Assembly: GCA_037447655.1 (NCBI GenBank)
Contig: JBBHKE010003555.1
Coordinates: 122,001 to 186,000 of the forward strand
Reading direction: 5' to 3'
DNA from: Zygnema cylindricum
Lineage: Eukaryota > Streptophyta > Zygnematophyceae > Zygnematales > Zygnemataceae
DNA: 64,000 nt
The translations under genes and the position numbers were made by a program. Each line of letters begins with the position of its first letter. The stretch's first letter is position 1. Below the pieces are notes generated by a model. That model was not told the origin of the DNA, ran no database searches, and worked only from the letters and a program-made list of their open reading frames with translations. Shown piece after piece: positions 51,431 to 63,331 of the stretch.

Positions 51431-53418
51431 AAAATCAAAGTGGTGATGAATGAAGTAAAGTCTATTGATCCATTCAAATATAACAAAGAAGTCAAAATCA
51501 AATTTGAATCATGTCAGTTTTCTGAATTTGACTTGGGAATTGAACAGAAGGAAGACGAGGAGAAGGAAAAATCTGCAGATGTACCAAAAGAGAAGGACGA
51601 AAAAACAACATCTGGGGTAACACCACAATACCAAATGGAAACTGATGAGGAACTTCATCAAACACCAAAATTGGAAGATAAAAGAGATGAAAATATTCCT
51701 AAATGAAACCCAAATATGCCTTCCATACTGGCGTCAGATTTTGAAGGAAGAAAAATAAGTAGTAAACGGCTTCAAGAAAGACATGTAAATAACAAACACA
51801 CAAAGATGTCTCACCCAGAAGACCCCCAGACATACTTTGAGGCCATAAATTCCCCAGAAAGTAGCCGGTGGATCATTGCCATCACTAAAAAAATGGTCTC
51901 TATCATGGAATCGAACACATGGGAGTTGGTAGATTGTCCATCGGACAGAAAACCGATTGGATATAAGTGGGTTTTTAAGCTTAAACAAAACCCAGATAAT
52001 ACCATTGAAAGATATAAGGCTAGGTTGGTAGCTAAAGGTTATACTCAGAAAGAAGGAATAGACTATGAAGAAACCTTTGCACCCGTAGTCAGATTCACTT
52101 CTTTCAGAATCCTCTTAAGTTTAGCCGCAACAGAGGATATGGAAATACACCAGATGGATATTAAGGCCGCCTTCTTACACATAGAGTTGGAAGAAGAAAT
52201 CTACATGAGGCAACTGGAAGGATTCGTGGAAAGTGGAGAAGAAAGCAAGGTGTGCAAACTGATAAAATCACTTAATGGCCTTAAGCAAGCCTCGCGGCAA
52301 TGGAACATAAAATTGGACAAATGTTTGACAGGTTTTGGATACATTAGAATAAGTTCAAATCACTCCATATATATTTGAGGATGAAAATAAAGTGATATTT
52401 ATTGGTATTTATGTTGACGGTTTGTTAGTCTTAAGCAAGTCCTTAGATAAAATTAGCAAACTCAAACAGGATCTGAGAAGTCGGTTTGACATGAAAGATC
52501 TCAGCGAAGCAAAAGACATTTTGGGGATTCAAATGGAGAGGGATAGAGGGAATAGAATTAAAAGACTCACTCAAAAAAATGATATTGGCAATATGCTAGA
52601 AAAGTTTCAGATGGAGAAAGCAAATGGGTGTACCACTCCCATGGATCTAAAGAAAGCATCGGAGGGGAGTGAAGAGGGAGGGATGTTCATTTTGAATGAT
52701 AAGATGGATGAGGAAGAAAAGAGGTTTATGGAAGAAATTTCTTATAGGCAAATTGTAGGCACTTTAATTTTCTTTATGAAATGTACACTTCCAGACATAG
52801 CTGAGGTTGTAGGTGTTCTCAGTAGAAGTCTAAATGAACCTAGGAAATGAGATTGGGAAGCAGCCAAAAGAGTGATGAGGTATTTGGTGAGAACTACGGA
52901 AATATGGTTGCATTTGGGAGGGGAGCACACTGAAATCACCACATGGAGTTATGCCAGTTATGGGGATGTGCCTTTAAGACAATGTACAACTAGATATGTG
53001 TTACAAATTGGGTCAGGTGCATGCTGTTGGAGTAGCAAACAACAAAAAGTAGTTGCTCAGTCCACTATGGAGGTTGAATACATGGCTTCATATGTTGCCA
53101 CTAAAAAATTAATGTGGGTAAAATCTCTACTCGAAGATCTTGGGTTCATGAAATCTAGGACTCAGAATGTCTTTTGTGATAATCAAGTTGCTATCTCTAT
53201 CGCAGCTAATCTAAAAAACCATTTCAAAGCTAAACATATGGATATAAGACTAAGCTTTGTCAAAGAGAAGGTTGAGAATAAAATAATTAAACTGGTTTAT
53301 AAAAGTGATAAAGAGATGGTTGCAGACATGATGACAAAACTCGGTACCTTCTCCTAAGTTAAAATTATGCAGAGAAAATTGTGGACTCAAATTAAATGTT
53401 GACTAAGAATTAAGGGGA
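51431..53418 (+). pseudogene. E reverse transcriptase and RNase H
   Basis: RT has WELVDCPSDRKPIGYKWVFK, MDIKAAFLHIELEE and IFIGIYVDGLLVLSKS, so the catalytic YVDD is YVDG. RNase H has CDNQVAISIAAN and ends ADMMTKLGT after a frameshift. Frames break at 51706, 52378, 52850 and about 53340. Confidence 0.88.
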
Positions 53419-53419
53419 G

Positions 53420-54323
53420 TGTTGAAAGAAGTAATTCATATTCACTTCTTAATTTAGACTCTAGAGTGAAGAGAGAGAGAGAGAGAGTCACCATGGCTGC
53501 CGCCTTAGTCAGAAAGAAACAGGCACACATGTAGACAGATTAATAGATTGCCAAAATGTTGCTCTAAATGAGATTCGAACCTGGGTCTGCATAAAATTGC
53601 ATAAACGTACGCCATAACCATTAATGCGTTAACAAAACGATACACGTATTCAGTTTGCTATGTATATAAAGTGTTACGCAAAACGTCACTTTCATCAAAA
53701 CATACCAAAATTGACAAAACAACATATATAGTCAAACGGCGATCGCGGACGCGAATCTAACCGTGGAAAATACATGATCGGACGGACATCGTCGCCCCCG
53801 CCAAACCCGAATGAATCATTGGCGGATTTCGAATATAGCGGCGCGCTGTGCCACGTGGCGTCACATCATTAGACGTCGGAAAGGATGGGAGGAGGAACGA
53901 TGACTCCCATGTTGACAAGTATCAACAAGAAGGCCATGTTGTACAATGGCCGTACAAGAAGTACAATCGGCCACTGTACCTTCTTGTACTAGACATCCTT
54001 TTGATTTGCCGAGGGTAGAGTAGTAAGTAGTTGTGAGTAGGAGTTAAGGGACTTAGCCTGTTTCAGGCGCCTCTCTCCAAGTGACCTTTTTTATTTATAG
54101 GCTATCTTTGGCTAGCCATAACTTACTGCTCAGGTGAGCAAATTTAGTGATTCTTTTTAGGTTTGACTCAAAGAAGTCTTGTCCTCACGAGGGTGAGGGT
54201 GGTCAGAATATTTGTGTGCCTGGGCGGCACTTATTCAGTGGGATAGTGAAAGGGTCAAATATTATCCTAGAGGCTTTATATAGGCTGCTCATTCTTTGGG
54301 TTAATGGAGACCACATAATTTCA
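53420..54323 (+). repeat. 3' LTR of E
   Basis: 904 bp, TGTTGAAAGAAG to ATTTCA. The G-box GCCACGTGGC is at 53850-53859, the tRNA-like block at 53570-53640. The LTR-borne gag start is still recognisable (ATGGAGACC, 54305). Confidence 0.83.
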
Positions 54324-54523
54324 ACGTCTAACGTTAGGTTTTGTGATTGTGTGATTCTATGCGGAAACGATTTCATTTCAGTCATATTGTTTCGTTGGTA
54401 TTTTTATTTAGTGTTTGTTTGCCTATAGTGTACTTTTGATTTGGTAGGTTTAGTGCTTATTTATTTAAACTTGTAAATCAACGCTAGATACACAGGCAGG
54501 GACAATGTCTTGTTTTATCGTAT
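54324..54523. other. spacer between E and F
   Basis: Continuation of the second 189-bp repeat unit, then non-coding DNA. Confidence 0.5.
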
Positions 54524-55437
54524 TGTTGAAATGTATTTCCTAGTTGCTTGTCCTAGCCGCCACTCTAAGTCTATATACTTGTTGTAGTCACTGAGACTTA
54601 GGCAGCCATGGCTGCCTTCAAGCTGCTGAGGAGACAAACAGTAGACAAACCTGTGACAAAATGATATGTGAATAGACTAGGATTTGATCATAGTCCTACA
54701 CAGTTACCGCTAGTCAAAGTAGCCATCCGCCTAACCCGCCAATTCGTAGAAAAATCATTACATACGTGCGGCGTGATAGTTATTTAAACAGCACCGTGGC
54801 GGTTAATTCATTTAACGGAACAAACAACCGAAGTTGTATGTATAAATTAATGAAATGCACGAACGCAAAGCTGACCCTTTAAATTAACATGATCGAACGG
54901 TCGTCATTTCACCCCCCAACCCCTACTGAACTTTTGGTGGCTATCGCGGATAATGTCACGCAATGCCACGTGGCAACATATCATTGGCCACCTGAAAAGA
55001 CGAGAGGAGGAACTATGGCTCCCTAGCTGACATGCGTCACCTAGAAGGACATGTCTTACAATGACCGTGCAAGAAGTACATCAGCCACTATACCTTCTTC
55101 TACTGTACAGTCCTTACATTGGTCGAGGGTATAGTAGTAGGTAGGTGTGAGTAGAGGTTTAGGGACTTAGTGTTTTTGAGATGCCTCTCCCCAAGTGACC
55201 TTTTGTGTAAATAGGCAAGCTTTGGCCACTCATAACCTACTGCTCAGAGGAGCAAATTGAGTGATTCTTTTTGCGTCTGAAACAAGGGAGAAGGGCTCTC
55301 ATAAGGGTAAGATTGGTGAGAAGTCTTGTTTGATAGTGTGACTTTTATTTGATCTAAAATTTGGAAGGATAAATTTTATCCTAGCGGCTCCATATAAGCA
55401 AGATATTTTGTGGGCCAATGGAGGTCACAAAGTTACA
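54524..55437 (+). repeat. 5' LTR of F
   Basis: 914 bp, TGTTGAAATG to AAGTTACA. It contains the AGCCATGGCTGCC block (54604), a T-arm-like hairpin GACTA...TAGTC near 54680, the G-box GCCACGTGGC (54965-54974), and the gag ATG at 55418. Confidence 0.85.
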
Positions 55438-56669
55438 TGATATAGGCCCACCCTCTAAGGTGCCCATTTTCAATGGAAGGCGGTTCATACAATCGCAAAC
55501 TATGATAAAAGGTGTTGTTTTTGAAAAGCGTCTATGGGGCATTGTGAGTGGTAATGTGCGGTGGCCATCTGCAAATCAAGGAGTTCCACCAGGTTTTCGA
55601 GGAGCTAGATTCTCAGAAGGATCTGTGGAGGCATAGGAGATAGATGATGACGGAGAGAGCATCGTGTTGGACAAAGGTAAAGAGAAGGGGAAGAAAAATC
55701 TCACACCGATAGCTACTCGATTTATATCGCTTATAATTGTTCCAAATACCAAGGCAAATGATAATAAAATTTGGAATTTCAATATCACAATGGCAACTCA
55801 TTTTATTCTCGGGCGTCTTACTCAAGCAATTGCTACCCCTCATCTACATGTGAACTAGGCGGCCAATCTGTGGGAGGCTTTTTTATAATATTTACAAGAG
55901 TGGTATGATTCACTTGTAGAAGCAAGCTGATCAAAAGGTGCAAGCATATGTTTACAAAGGAGGAAAGATGATTGAAATTTGCATTGATTTGTCCTGATTA
56001 TTTATAGATTTGGAGAGTGCTAGAAAACAAGAGACTAAGAAAGAAAAGATGAATAGTTTGCAAATGAAACTGTCGGATAGTTAGGAGAACATCGTTCACA
56101 GGGTTAAGGATTTGCTCGATCATCAAGGAATCGGGAATTTGGTTGTTGGGATGAATTTGGTTCGGGAAAACCGAATTGAGATTCCAAGAGGGAATAAGGA
56201 TTCCAAGAAACCTTACAGAAACTTTGGTGGAGGAGGGAGAGGAAACCAATCTAATGGATCGGGATCTACGTCTTCAATGGGGCTTTGTCACTTTTGCAAG
56301 AAAGTAGGACATTACATGGCGAAGTGTACTAGAGTGACGAAGTTGAGAATTAAGAAGGGGCAGATTAGTGGATCAACCGGAAGAAAGAAGAAGGCACTTG
56401 TGACAACACAAGTCACGGGAGAGGATTTTGATGAGGATGAAAGAGAAATTCTCCTCAATGAGGAGTTGGAGATGAAAGCCGAGTTGGAGATTCCAAAGAA
56501 GCAGAAGGGTGCTTTTGACGGAGTGAAACAGGCTCGCGAAAAAGGTTGGATTGTGGATTTTATTGCCTCTATGTATTTGTGTAGAGAGAAACAAATGTTT
56601 ACTAAAATAAGAAAGATCCCTATTGTAGAGATAGAGTATGGGGATGGGAGAGATGAGCCACTAACTTAG
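55418..56669 (+). pseudogene. F gag and protease
   Basis: Gag starts in the LTR (MEVTKLHD) and passes through a primer site with a few mismatches (TGATATAGGCCCA, 55438-55450) to IGPPSKVPIFNGRRF. Stops occur at 55636 and 55858. Later, VVGMNLVRENRIEIPRGN and the zinc knuckle CHFCKKVGHYMAKC share one frame. The protease site is degraded (WIVDFIASMYLC for DSGASMHMC). Confidence 0.82.
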
Positions 56670-56929
56670 TGGGATCTGTGGATCTGAAAGTCTTAGTTGA
56701 AGGTAAGACATCAATAATCACTTTTTTTTATGTCCTTTTTATTCCACAGCTGAATAAAAACCTTATCTCTACATCAATTTTAGATGATAAAGATTTTGAG
56801 ACTAGCACTAAGATTTGAGTCTTTACTGCTAATATGAGGATAAAGTATACTTCACAGTTGATAAAGGTAGCGAAAGAATGTTTATGCGGAATTTGAGTAA
56901 TAGAAAGACGGGAGTTTACTATGCCGGAG

Positions 56930-57154
56930 TAAATGACTTAATGATCTGGCATAAACGATTGGGGCATGCGCATCTAGATAGACTAAAAGAAATGAAAAAA
57001 AAAGGAGTTGTTGAGAGAATTTAGTTTGGGGAAAATGAGAAATGGGATGACTGTAGTGGATGTGCTCAAGGTAAGGCCCACAGATTACCTTTCCTAAAAA
57101 CTACAACCTATAAAGGAGAAAAAGTCATAGATTTAGTTCATACTGATATATGGG
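56930..57154 (+). pseudogene. F integrase N-terminal part
   Basis: HHCC region IWHKRLGHAHLDRLKEMKK and CSGCAQGKAHRLPF, then DLVHTDIWG, where a 1.29-kb insertion interrupts it. The text resumes at 58446. Confidence 0.82.
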
Positions 57155-58445
57155 TGATCTCCATAGCCTATTTCAGCCATGGATTACTCTCGGAAGCACC
57201 ACAGACTATCCCCAAAATAGTTATGTTTCAGACGGCACAGATTGCTCAAAAAGAAAAAAACTACTCAAACTGCACAAGAATGCAATATATCCTAGAAAAT
57301 GTAGCCTTCCAAAATTACAGCCAAATCCACCAAGGGATCTAAAAGATATGAGCTCCGGAGTTTCCCAAAAACAGTTGACAACTTTTCAAACTAACCAGGT
57401 ATACTTCTCACATAATTCTACAAAGATAACAGAACAGATTGAAACGACACACACATATATTTTCTAGATCATATAATATCTTCACAAATTTTCACATCAA
57501 GATATCAACGAGAGTGATCACACTAACAGGTCAAAGTTGTGAAAAAACAACTTGCCATTACTTTGATAAACTCAACTGTGATACTGAAATAAACTAAGTC
57601 CTACAATTTATACTCACATAGTTATCTACTGAACCATACACTAATCAAATAACTACACGTGTAACTAAGTATTGTACACGAATAAAGACACTGTACGTCA
57701 ACGGTACGTCTACGTCAACAGTACGTCTACTATAGCGGAAGTACGCCCAAACCCTAATTATAACTTTTATCCTATTTCAATATTGTAGCACTAAAATTAA
57801 TTCACTACACACACATTAAATTTGTTTCGGATATTTTCAAATAGGGGCCGTACATAAATTGTGCCACTTGCTTAGTCAGGAATTGACAAATCCGTCCAAG
57901 TGACTGTAAGGGTCCGTGTAAGACAACTCCGAATTCGCGGATCGTCGTAAGATGTAAAATAATTCTTCGCGGTAGACGACACTTGTCCAATAACATTATC
58001 CCAATGTATTCTTATTTTGAATGGCGTCTATTGAATCGATTCGTATCAAGTGCGTAATCTTTGTTGGGTACAGGACCATTCCAAGATAGCCTCTATTTAT
58101 CTCGTTTGTTAGATCCTCCACATCTGTCCGTCCATCATGCAACGCGTGTTACTGTTCATCGGTAATATTTCCAGAGTACCTGCGTATCATGAAGTGACGT
58201 CGCGTGTCTAACTAAGGTCCTCTACACTCATCTGTACTGAGGCAACTTTCAGACTAATTAAGGTAAGTATTACAAAGACTTAGACCAAAAATATTTTAAG
58301 TCCTAAAAACTCCCCTCACAACCTCATCTAATGAGGACTACCAATTAAGGTAAGTATTACAAGGACTTAGACCAAAAATATTTTAAGTCCTAAAAACTCC
58401 CCTCACAACCTCATCTAATGAGGACTACAGCTATCAAACTCAACA
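57155..58445. mobile_element. 1291-bp insertion with ATGGG target duplication, possible solo LTR
   Basis: ATGGG occurs on both sides (57150-57154 and 58446-58450) and the integrase text is continuous across it. The insert begins TGATCTCC and ends CTCAACA, so TG...CA and the 5-bp duplication fit an LTR. No second copy, primer site or pol is present, so a solo LTR is the likeliest reading. An 88-bp tandem duplication lies at about 58257-58432. A 105-codon frame at its start has no recognised motif. Confidence 0.68.
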
Positions 58446-59100
58446 ATGGGGACCGGCCAAAGTGCCATCAGTTAGAGGGAAGAGATTTATGTTTACTATT
58501 CTTGATAACTAGTCTAGATATTCTAGATTCTATTTCTTGAAAAATAAATCTGAAGCACCAATTTACTTGAGTATAAAACATGGAGTGAGAAGCTCCATGA
58601 GACAACTATAAAGAGAGTGAGGAGTGATAATGGGGGGAAATGCACTTCTAATAAGTTTAAGAATTTTCTCAAACTTGAAGGTGTTCAAAACCAAAAGAAA
58701 ACCAAAAGAATGTCCCAAAGAATCCGGAAAAAAACGGATGTCTTAAATTGGACATTAAGTGATAGTGCCCGTAACGTGCTATCGGATAAAAAGATAAGAA
58801 AACGCTTCAGTGCACTTCTAATAAGTTTAAGAATTTTCTCAAACTTCAAGGTGTTCAAAACCAAAAGAAAACCAAAAGAATGTCCCAAAGAATCCGGAAA
58901 AAAATGGATGTCTTAAATTGGACATTAAGTGATAGTGCCCGTAACGTGCTATCGGATAAAAAGATAAGAAAACGCTTCAGGGGAGAAGCTATGAACTCTG
59001 CTAATTATCTTAATAATAGAGTCCTCACCTCAGTGGTGAAAGGTGAAACACCCTATGAAAGATGGACTGGGAGAAAATCGGATATCTCACACTAAAAGGT
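58446..59100 (+). pseudogene. F integrase remainder with 170-bp tandem duplication
   Basis: RSDNGGKCTSNKF, then LNWTLSDSARNVLSDKKI occurring twice because 58641-58810 is duplicated at 58811-58980. Then NSANYLNNRVLTS and TPYERWTGRKSD. The duplication is not a multiple of three, so it shifts the frame. Confidence 0.85.
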
Positions 59101-61254
59101 GTTTGGAAGTCAAGTATTTAGTCTAAGTGTAGAAAATTCTGATTAGAAATTAGATGCAAGGGGGAAGTCGGGGTACTAACTTGGATATGATGAAAATATA
59201 AAGTGATATAGAGTTTATGATCTCGTAAAAAAAGATATTATCCTAGTGAAACACTTGGTAGTTATAGATGAAGGAAACTCATAAGATCCCTTTAAATATA
59301 CTAAACTAGTCAAAATTAGAATTGAATCCGAAAGTGAGTTAGATTCTGATTCATTTAACATAATTTCGGTTCAACCGGCCTTTGCTGATGAAGGGAAATG
59401 TCTAACCTATAATGACTCTCTTTTGGAGCCATAGTTTCCGGTTAAAACAGAGGAAGAGGACAAGGAAAGACCGGAAAGGGAGGATGAACGACCGAAGATA
59501 GATTCCACGGATAGGGGAGAAGATTAAGTCATTCAAAGAAATCCGAGATTACCCTCCATTCCGGCATCAAATTTTGAAAGAATGAGGAGAAGCATCAAGA
59601 GACTTCAAGAAAGATAAATGAATAATAAAGTTACTAAGTTGTCACATTTGAGTGAACCCCAAACTTATTTGGAAGCAATTACTAGTCCGGAAAGGAGTAG
59701 ATGGATGACAACTATTATTGATGAAACGGCTTCCATTATGGGAGCTAACATGTAGGAGCTGGTGGACTCTCTTCCGGACAAAAAATCAATTGATTGTAAT
59801 AAAGTATTTAAGTTTAAACTCAACCCAGATAACACTATCGAGCGATACATGGCAAGATTAGTGGCCAAATGGTTCACACAGAAGGAAGGGATTAATTATG
59901 AATAGTCCTTCGCTCCGGTTGTTATATTTCCCTCAGTCCGCATTATACTTAGTTTAGCGGTAGGGGAAGATAGGCAAGTGCACCAGATGGAATTCAAAAC
60001 AAGTTTGTTCTACAGAGAATTAGAATAAGAGATCTTTTTGCAACAGCCAGAAGGTTTTGTGGAGAAAGGGGAAGAAAGCAAAGTGTGGAGATTGATAAAG
60101 TCACTTAATGGACTACAACACGCTTCATGCCAATGGAACAAAAAGTTGGAAGAGTTTTTGAAAAGTTTGGGATATATCCGAATCACCACGGATCATTCCA
60201 TCTATCTCTTTGACGATGAGGAAGGTATAATTTTCATTGCAATCTATGTTGATGATTTGCTTGTTATAAGTAAATCAATGGAGAAAATTAATGGACTGAA
60301 AACAGATCTAAAGAGTAGATTTATAATAAAGGACTTAGGGGAAGCAAAATATATTTTGGGATTTTAGATGGAGAGGGATAGAGAGAAGAAAATAATTAGA
60401 CTAACTCAAAAAAAGGCAATCTGAAACATGCTTCAAAAATTTCAAATCGATATGGCAAATAGTTGTACGGCCCCAATTGATTTAAATAAAAGGAAATGTG
60501 GGAAGTTCAGAAGGGGGAGTTGTGGTCTTGGATGATGAGTTGTGAGCGGAGGAGAGAGAGTTTATGCAAAATATTCCAAACAGACAAGTTTTCAAGAGCT
60601 TAATCTATTTTATGAACTCTACCCGTCCAGATATAGCGACGGATGTAGGAATATTACGTAGGAGTTTAAATGAACCTAGGAAAAAGAATTGGGAAGCGAC
60701 CAAGAGGGTCATGCGGTACTTGATAGGAACAAGTGATCTGTGGTTGCATATGGGAGGGGACAATACTGACATCACCACTTGGAGTGATGCCAGTTATGGG
60801 GATGCTCCGATGAGGAGGTGTACATCTGGGTATGTGTTGTATGTTGGGAATGGAGCTTACTGCTGGAGTAGCAAACAACAAAAGGTGATTGCTCAGTCCA
60901 CCATGAAGGCTTAGTATATAGCCTTTTGTGCGGCATTAAAAGAAATAATGTGGGTGAAATCATTGCTTCAAGAACTTGGTTATATGAAAAATGGAGTGCA
61001 TATTTTTTTTGTGATAATCAAGCTACATTTGCAATTGCAGCAAACCTAAAATATCACTTTAAAACAAAGCACATGGATATCACATTGAGCTTTGTTAGAG
61101 AAAAGGTTGAGAATAAAATTATCAATTTTGGAATATAGACCAGATCGCGAGGTGGTAGCAGATATGATGACCAAACCAGTGCCTTCTCCTAAATTGGTGT
61201 TTTGTAGGGAAAAGTGTGGACTAAAGCAAAAGATAGATTAGAAAAGAAGGAGAG
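59101..61254 (+). pseudogene. F/G reverse transcriptase and RNase H
   Basis: The RT start is damaged (ELVDSLPDKKSIDCNKVFK). It continues with QQPEGFVEKGEESKVWRLIKSL and intact IFIAIYVDDLLVISKS (about 60255). RNase H has SDASYGDAPMRRCTSGYVL, with AEYMA changed to a stop, and FCDNQATFAIAAN. A polypurine tract AAAAGAAGGAGAG abuts the G LTR. Confidence 0.86.
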
Positions 61255-62234
61255 TGTTGAAAAAGGTATTAAATAATTATATCTATCTGTTAGTATGTGG
61301 TGTTAATAAGGTCCTCATACTTGTCATAGTCACTGAGTAATGAAAGACAGCCATAGCTGCCTTAGGCAGACAAGAAGACAGACTAAGGGAGCAGGAGGCA
61401 CAACCTCTTGCAAAATATAGGCGGTCAGACTAGGATTTCATTCTAGGTCCTACAAGGTGACCGCCGTACAGTGTAGCCGTTGCTCTTATCCATCTGGTCT
61501 TGATGAAGCGTTACGTATATAGGGTGTGATTTATGTTTAAAGATGTACTTCTAAACATATTCCATTTAACGGACTGCAGAATGGAACAAACACTAAAATG
61601 AACCGAACCACACAAAATACACAAAACGACATTTAATTTCAATGGATAAAATCAAATGTCAACTTCAGATCGGATGGCTCCTAGTGAAGCCGATGCACCA
61701 AAGTGGTCGTTTGGCGGTTTATGAGCTAACGTCGGCGGATGACCTGTGTTACAACATGAGTGGACAACGGACATTACGAGGAAAGCGACCATGGCTAAGA
61801 AAGCGACCATAGCTAAGAAAGTGATAGGAGTCACCGCAACGGCCATGCCGTACCATGGCCGTACAAGAACTACAGGGGGCATCTGCACCTTTTTGTATTC
61901 TATAGTCTTGTGATTGGTTAGGAAAAGTAGTAGTTGGGGGTTCGGAGAGATATTTAGGACTTAGACAATTGTTGAGGCGCCAACCTTTGAGAGACCTTTT
62001 GCATTTATAGGCTATCTTTGGTCAACAATAACTTATTGCACATTGGAGCAAATACATAAATTCGTTTTGCTCCTGACTCAAAGGAGTCGCGCCCTCACAA
62101 AGGTGAGGTTGGTCTAGTCTTTTGTGTAACGAGGTTGCTTTTATTTAGTCTAAAATTCAAAGAGGCAAATGACTATCCACGGGGCTTCATATAAGCTAGA
62201 CATTTGGTAAGCCAATGACGGTCACAAAATTACA
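61255..62234 (+). repeat. G-type copia LTR
   Basis: 980 bp from TGTTGAAAAAGG to AAATTACA. Related to F LTRs by shared modules only (AGCCATAGCTGCC, the T-arm-like block, 'gaccttttgcatttatagg'). It follows a polypurine tract, so it acts as the 3' LTR of the upstream unit. Confidence 0.82.
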
Positions 62235-63331
62235 CTTTTGACAAAACTGGGATATGTCCAAATCAGCTAAGATCATTCCATTTATCTATTTGAGGATGAA
62301 GAAGGTATAAGTTTCATTGCAATTTATATTGATGATTTGTTTGTTTCAAGTAAATCAATGGAAAAATGTTATAAAATGAAAAAGGATCTAAAGAGTATAT
62401 TTGAGATAAAGGATTTTGGGGAAGCAAATATATATTGAGAATTAAAATGGAGAGGGATAGATAGGAAAAAATAATCAGACTAACTCAAAAGGAGGCAATC
62501 AAAAATAGGCTTGAAAAATTCCAAATGGATAAGGCAAATAGTTTTCCTACTCCAATGGATTTAAAGAAAGGAAATGAGGGGAGTTCAAAAATGGGACTTG
62601 TAATTCTTGATAATGAGTTAAGAACGAAGGAAAGAGCATTTATGAAAAACATTGCCTACATATAGGTTATTAATAGTTTGATCTGCTTTATGAACTATAC
62701 CCAGTCCGATATAGCGGCAACTGTAGGAATATTGAGTAGGGGTTTCAATGATCCTAGGAAAAGAGATTGGGAAACAATCAAGAGGGTAATAAGGTACTTG
62801 ATTGGAACGAGATATTTATGGTTCCATTTCGGAGGGGACAATACTGACATCATCACTTAGAGTGATGCCAGTTATGGGGATGCTTCAATGAGAAGGTGTA
62901 CATCTGGGTAGGTGTTGTATGTTGGGAATAAGGCTTGTTTTTGTAGTAGCAGCAACAAAAGATTGTTGCTCAGTCCACAATGGAGGCTGAGTATATGGCC
63001 TCTTGCTCTCCTATAGAGGAATTAATGTGGGTGAAATCCATGCTCCAAGAGCTTAGATTTATGAGAATCGGTGTGTTGAGTGTGTTCTGTGATAATCAGG
63101 CTCCAATTGCCATTGCAGCCAATCCCAAATATCATTTTAAGGCAAAACATATGGATGTCGAATTGAGCTTTGTTACGGAAAAGGTTGAATGTAAAATAAT
63201 AAAATTGGAATATATACCAGATGGAGATATGGTTGCAGCTATGATGACAAAACTTGTCCCATCCCCAAAACATATATTTTGCAGAAAGAAATGTGGGCTA
63301 AAAGAAAAGCAGGACTAGAAAATAAAGGGAG
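62235..63331 (+). pseudogene. Deleted second internal region (RT end and RNase H)
   Basis: Directly after the G LTR the text is TKLGYVQIS, then SIYLFEDEEGISFIAIYIDDLFVSSKS (YIDD), then RNase H with FCDNQAPIAIAAN and AAMMTKLVPSPKH. Gag, integrase and the first half of RT are missing. Polypurine tract AATAAAGGGAG. Confidence 0.85.

Larger units (their letters stand above)
48156..54323 (+). mobile_element. Copia element E (6168 bp) with perfect 5-bp target duplication
   Basis: LTRs 48156-49025 and 53420-54323 are flanked by ACGTC on both sides (48151-48155, 54324-54328). The tandem neighbour unit at about 47966 shows the empty site. Gag, protease, integrase, RT and RNase H are all present but interrupted by about ten stops or frameshifts. 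The polypurine tract TAAGGGGAG precedes the 3' LTR. The LTRs are clearly diverged, so this is an older insertion than A2. Confidence 0.9.

Noticed and set aside
57150-57467. 105-codon frame at the start of the 1.29-kb insertion
   Set aside because: Begins in integrase codons and crosses the insertion junction, so it is a fusion artefact.
61652-61888. Minus-strand frame with repeated FLAMVA text
   Set aside because: Caused by a short internal repeat inside the G LTR.
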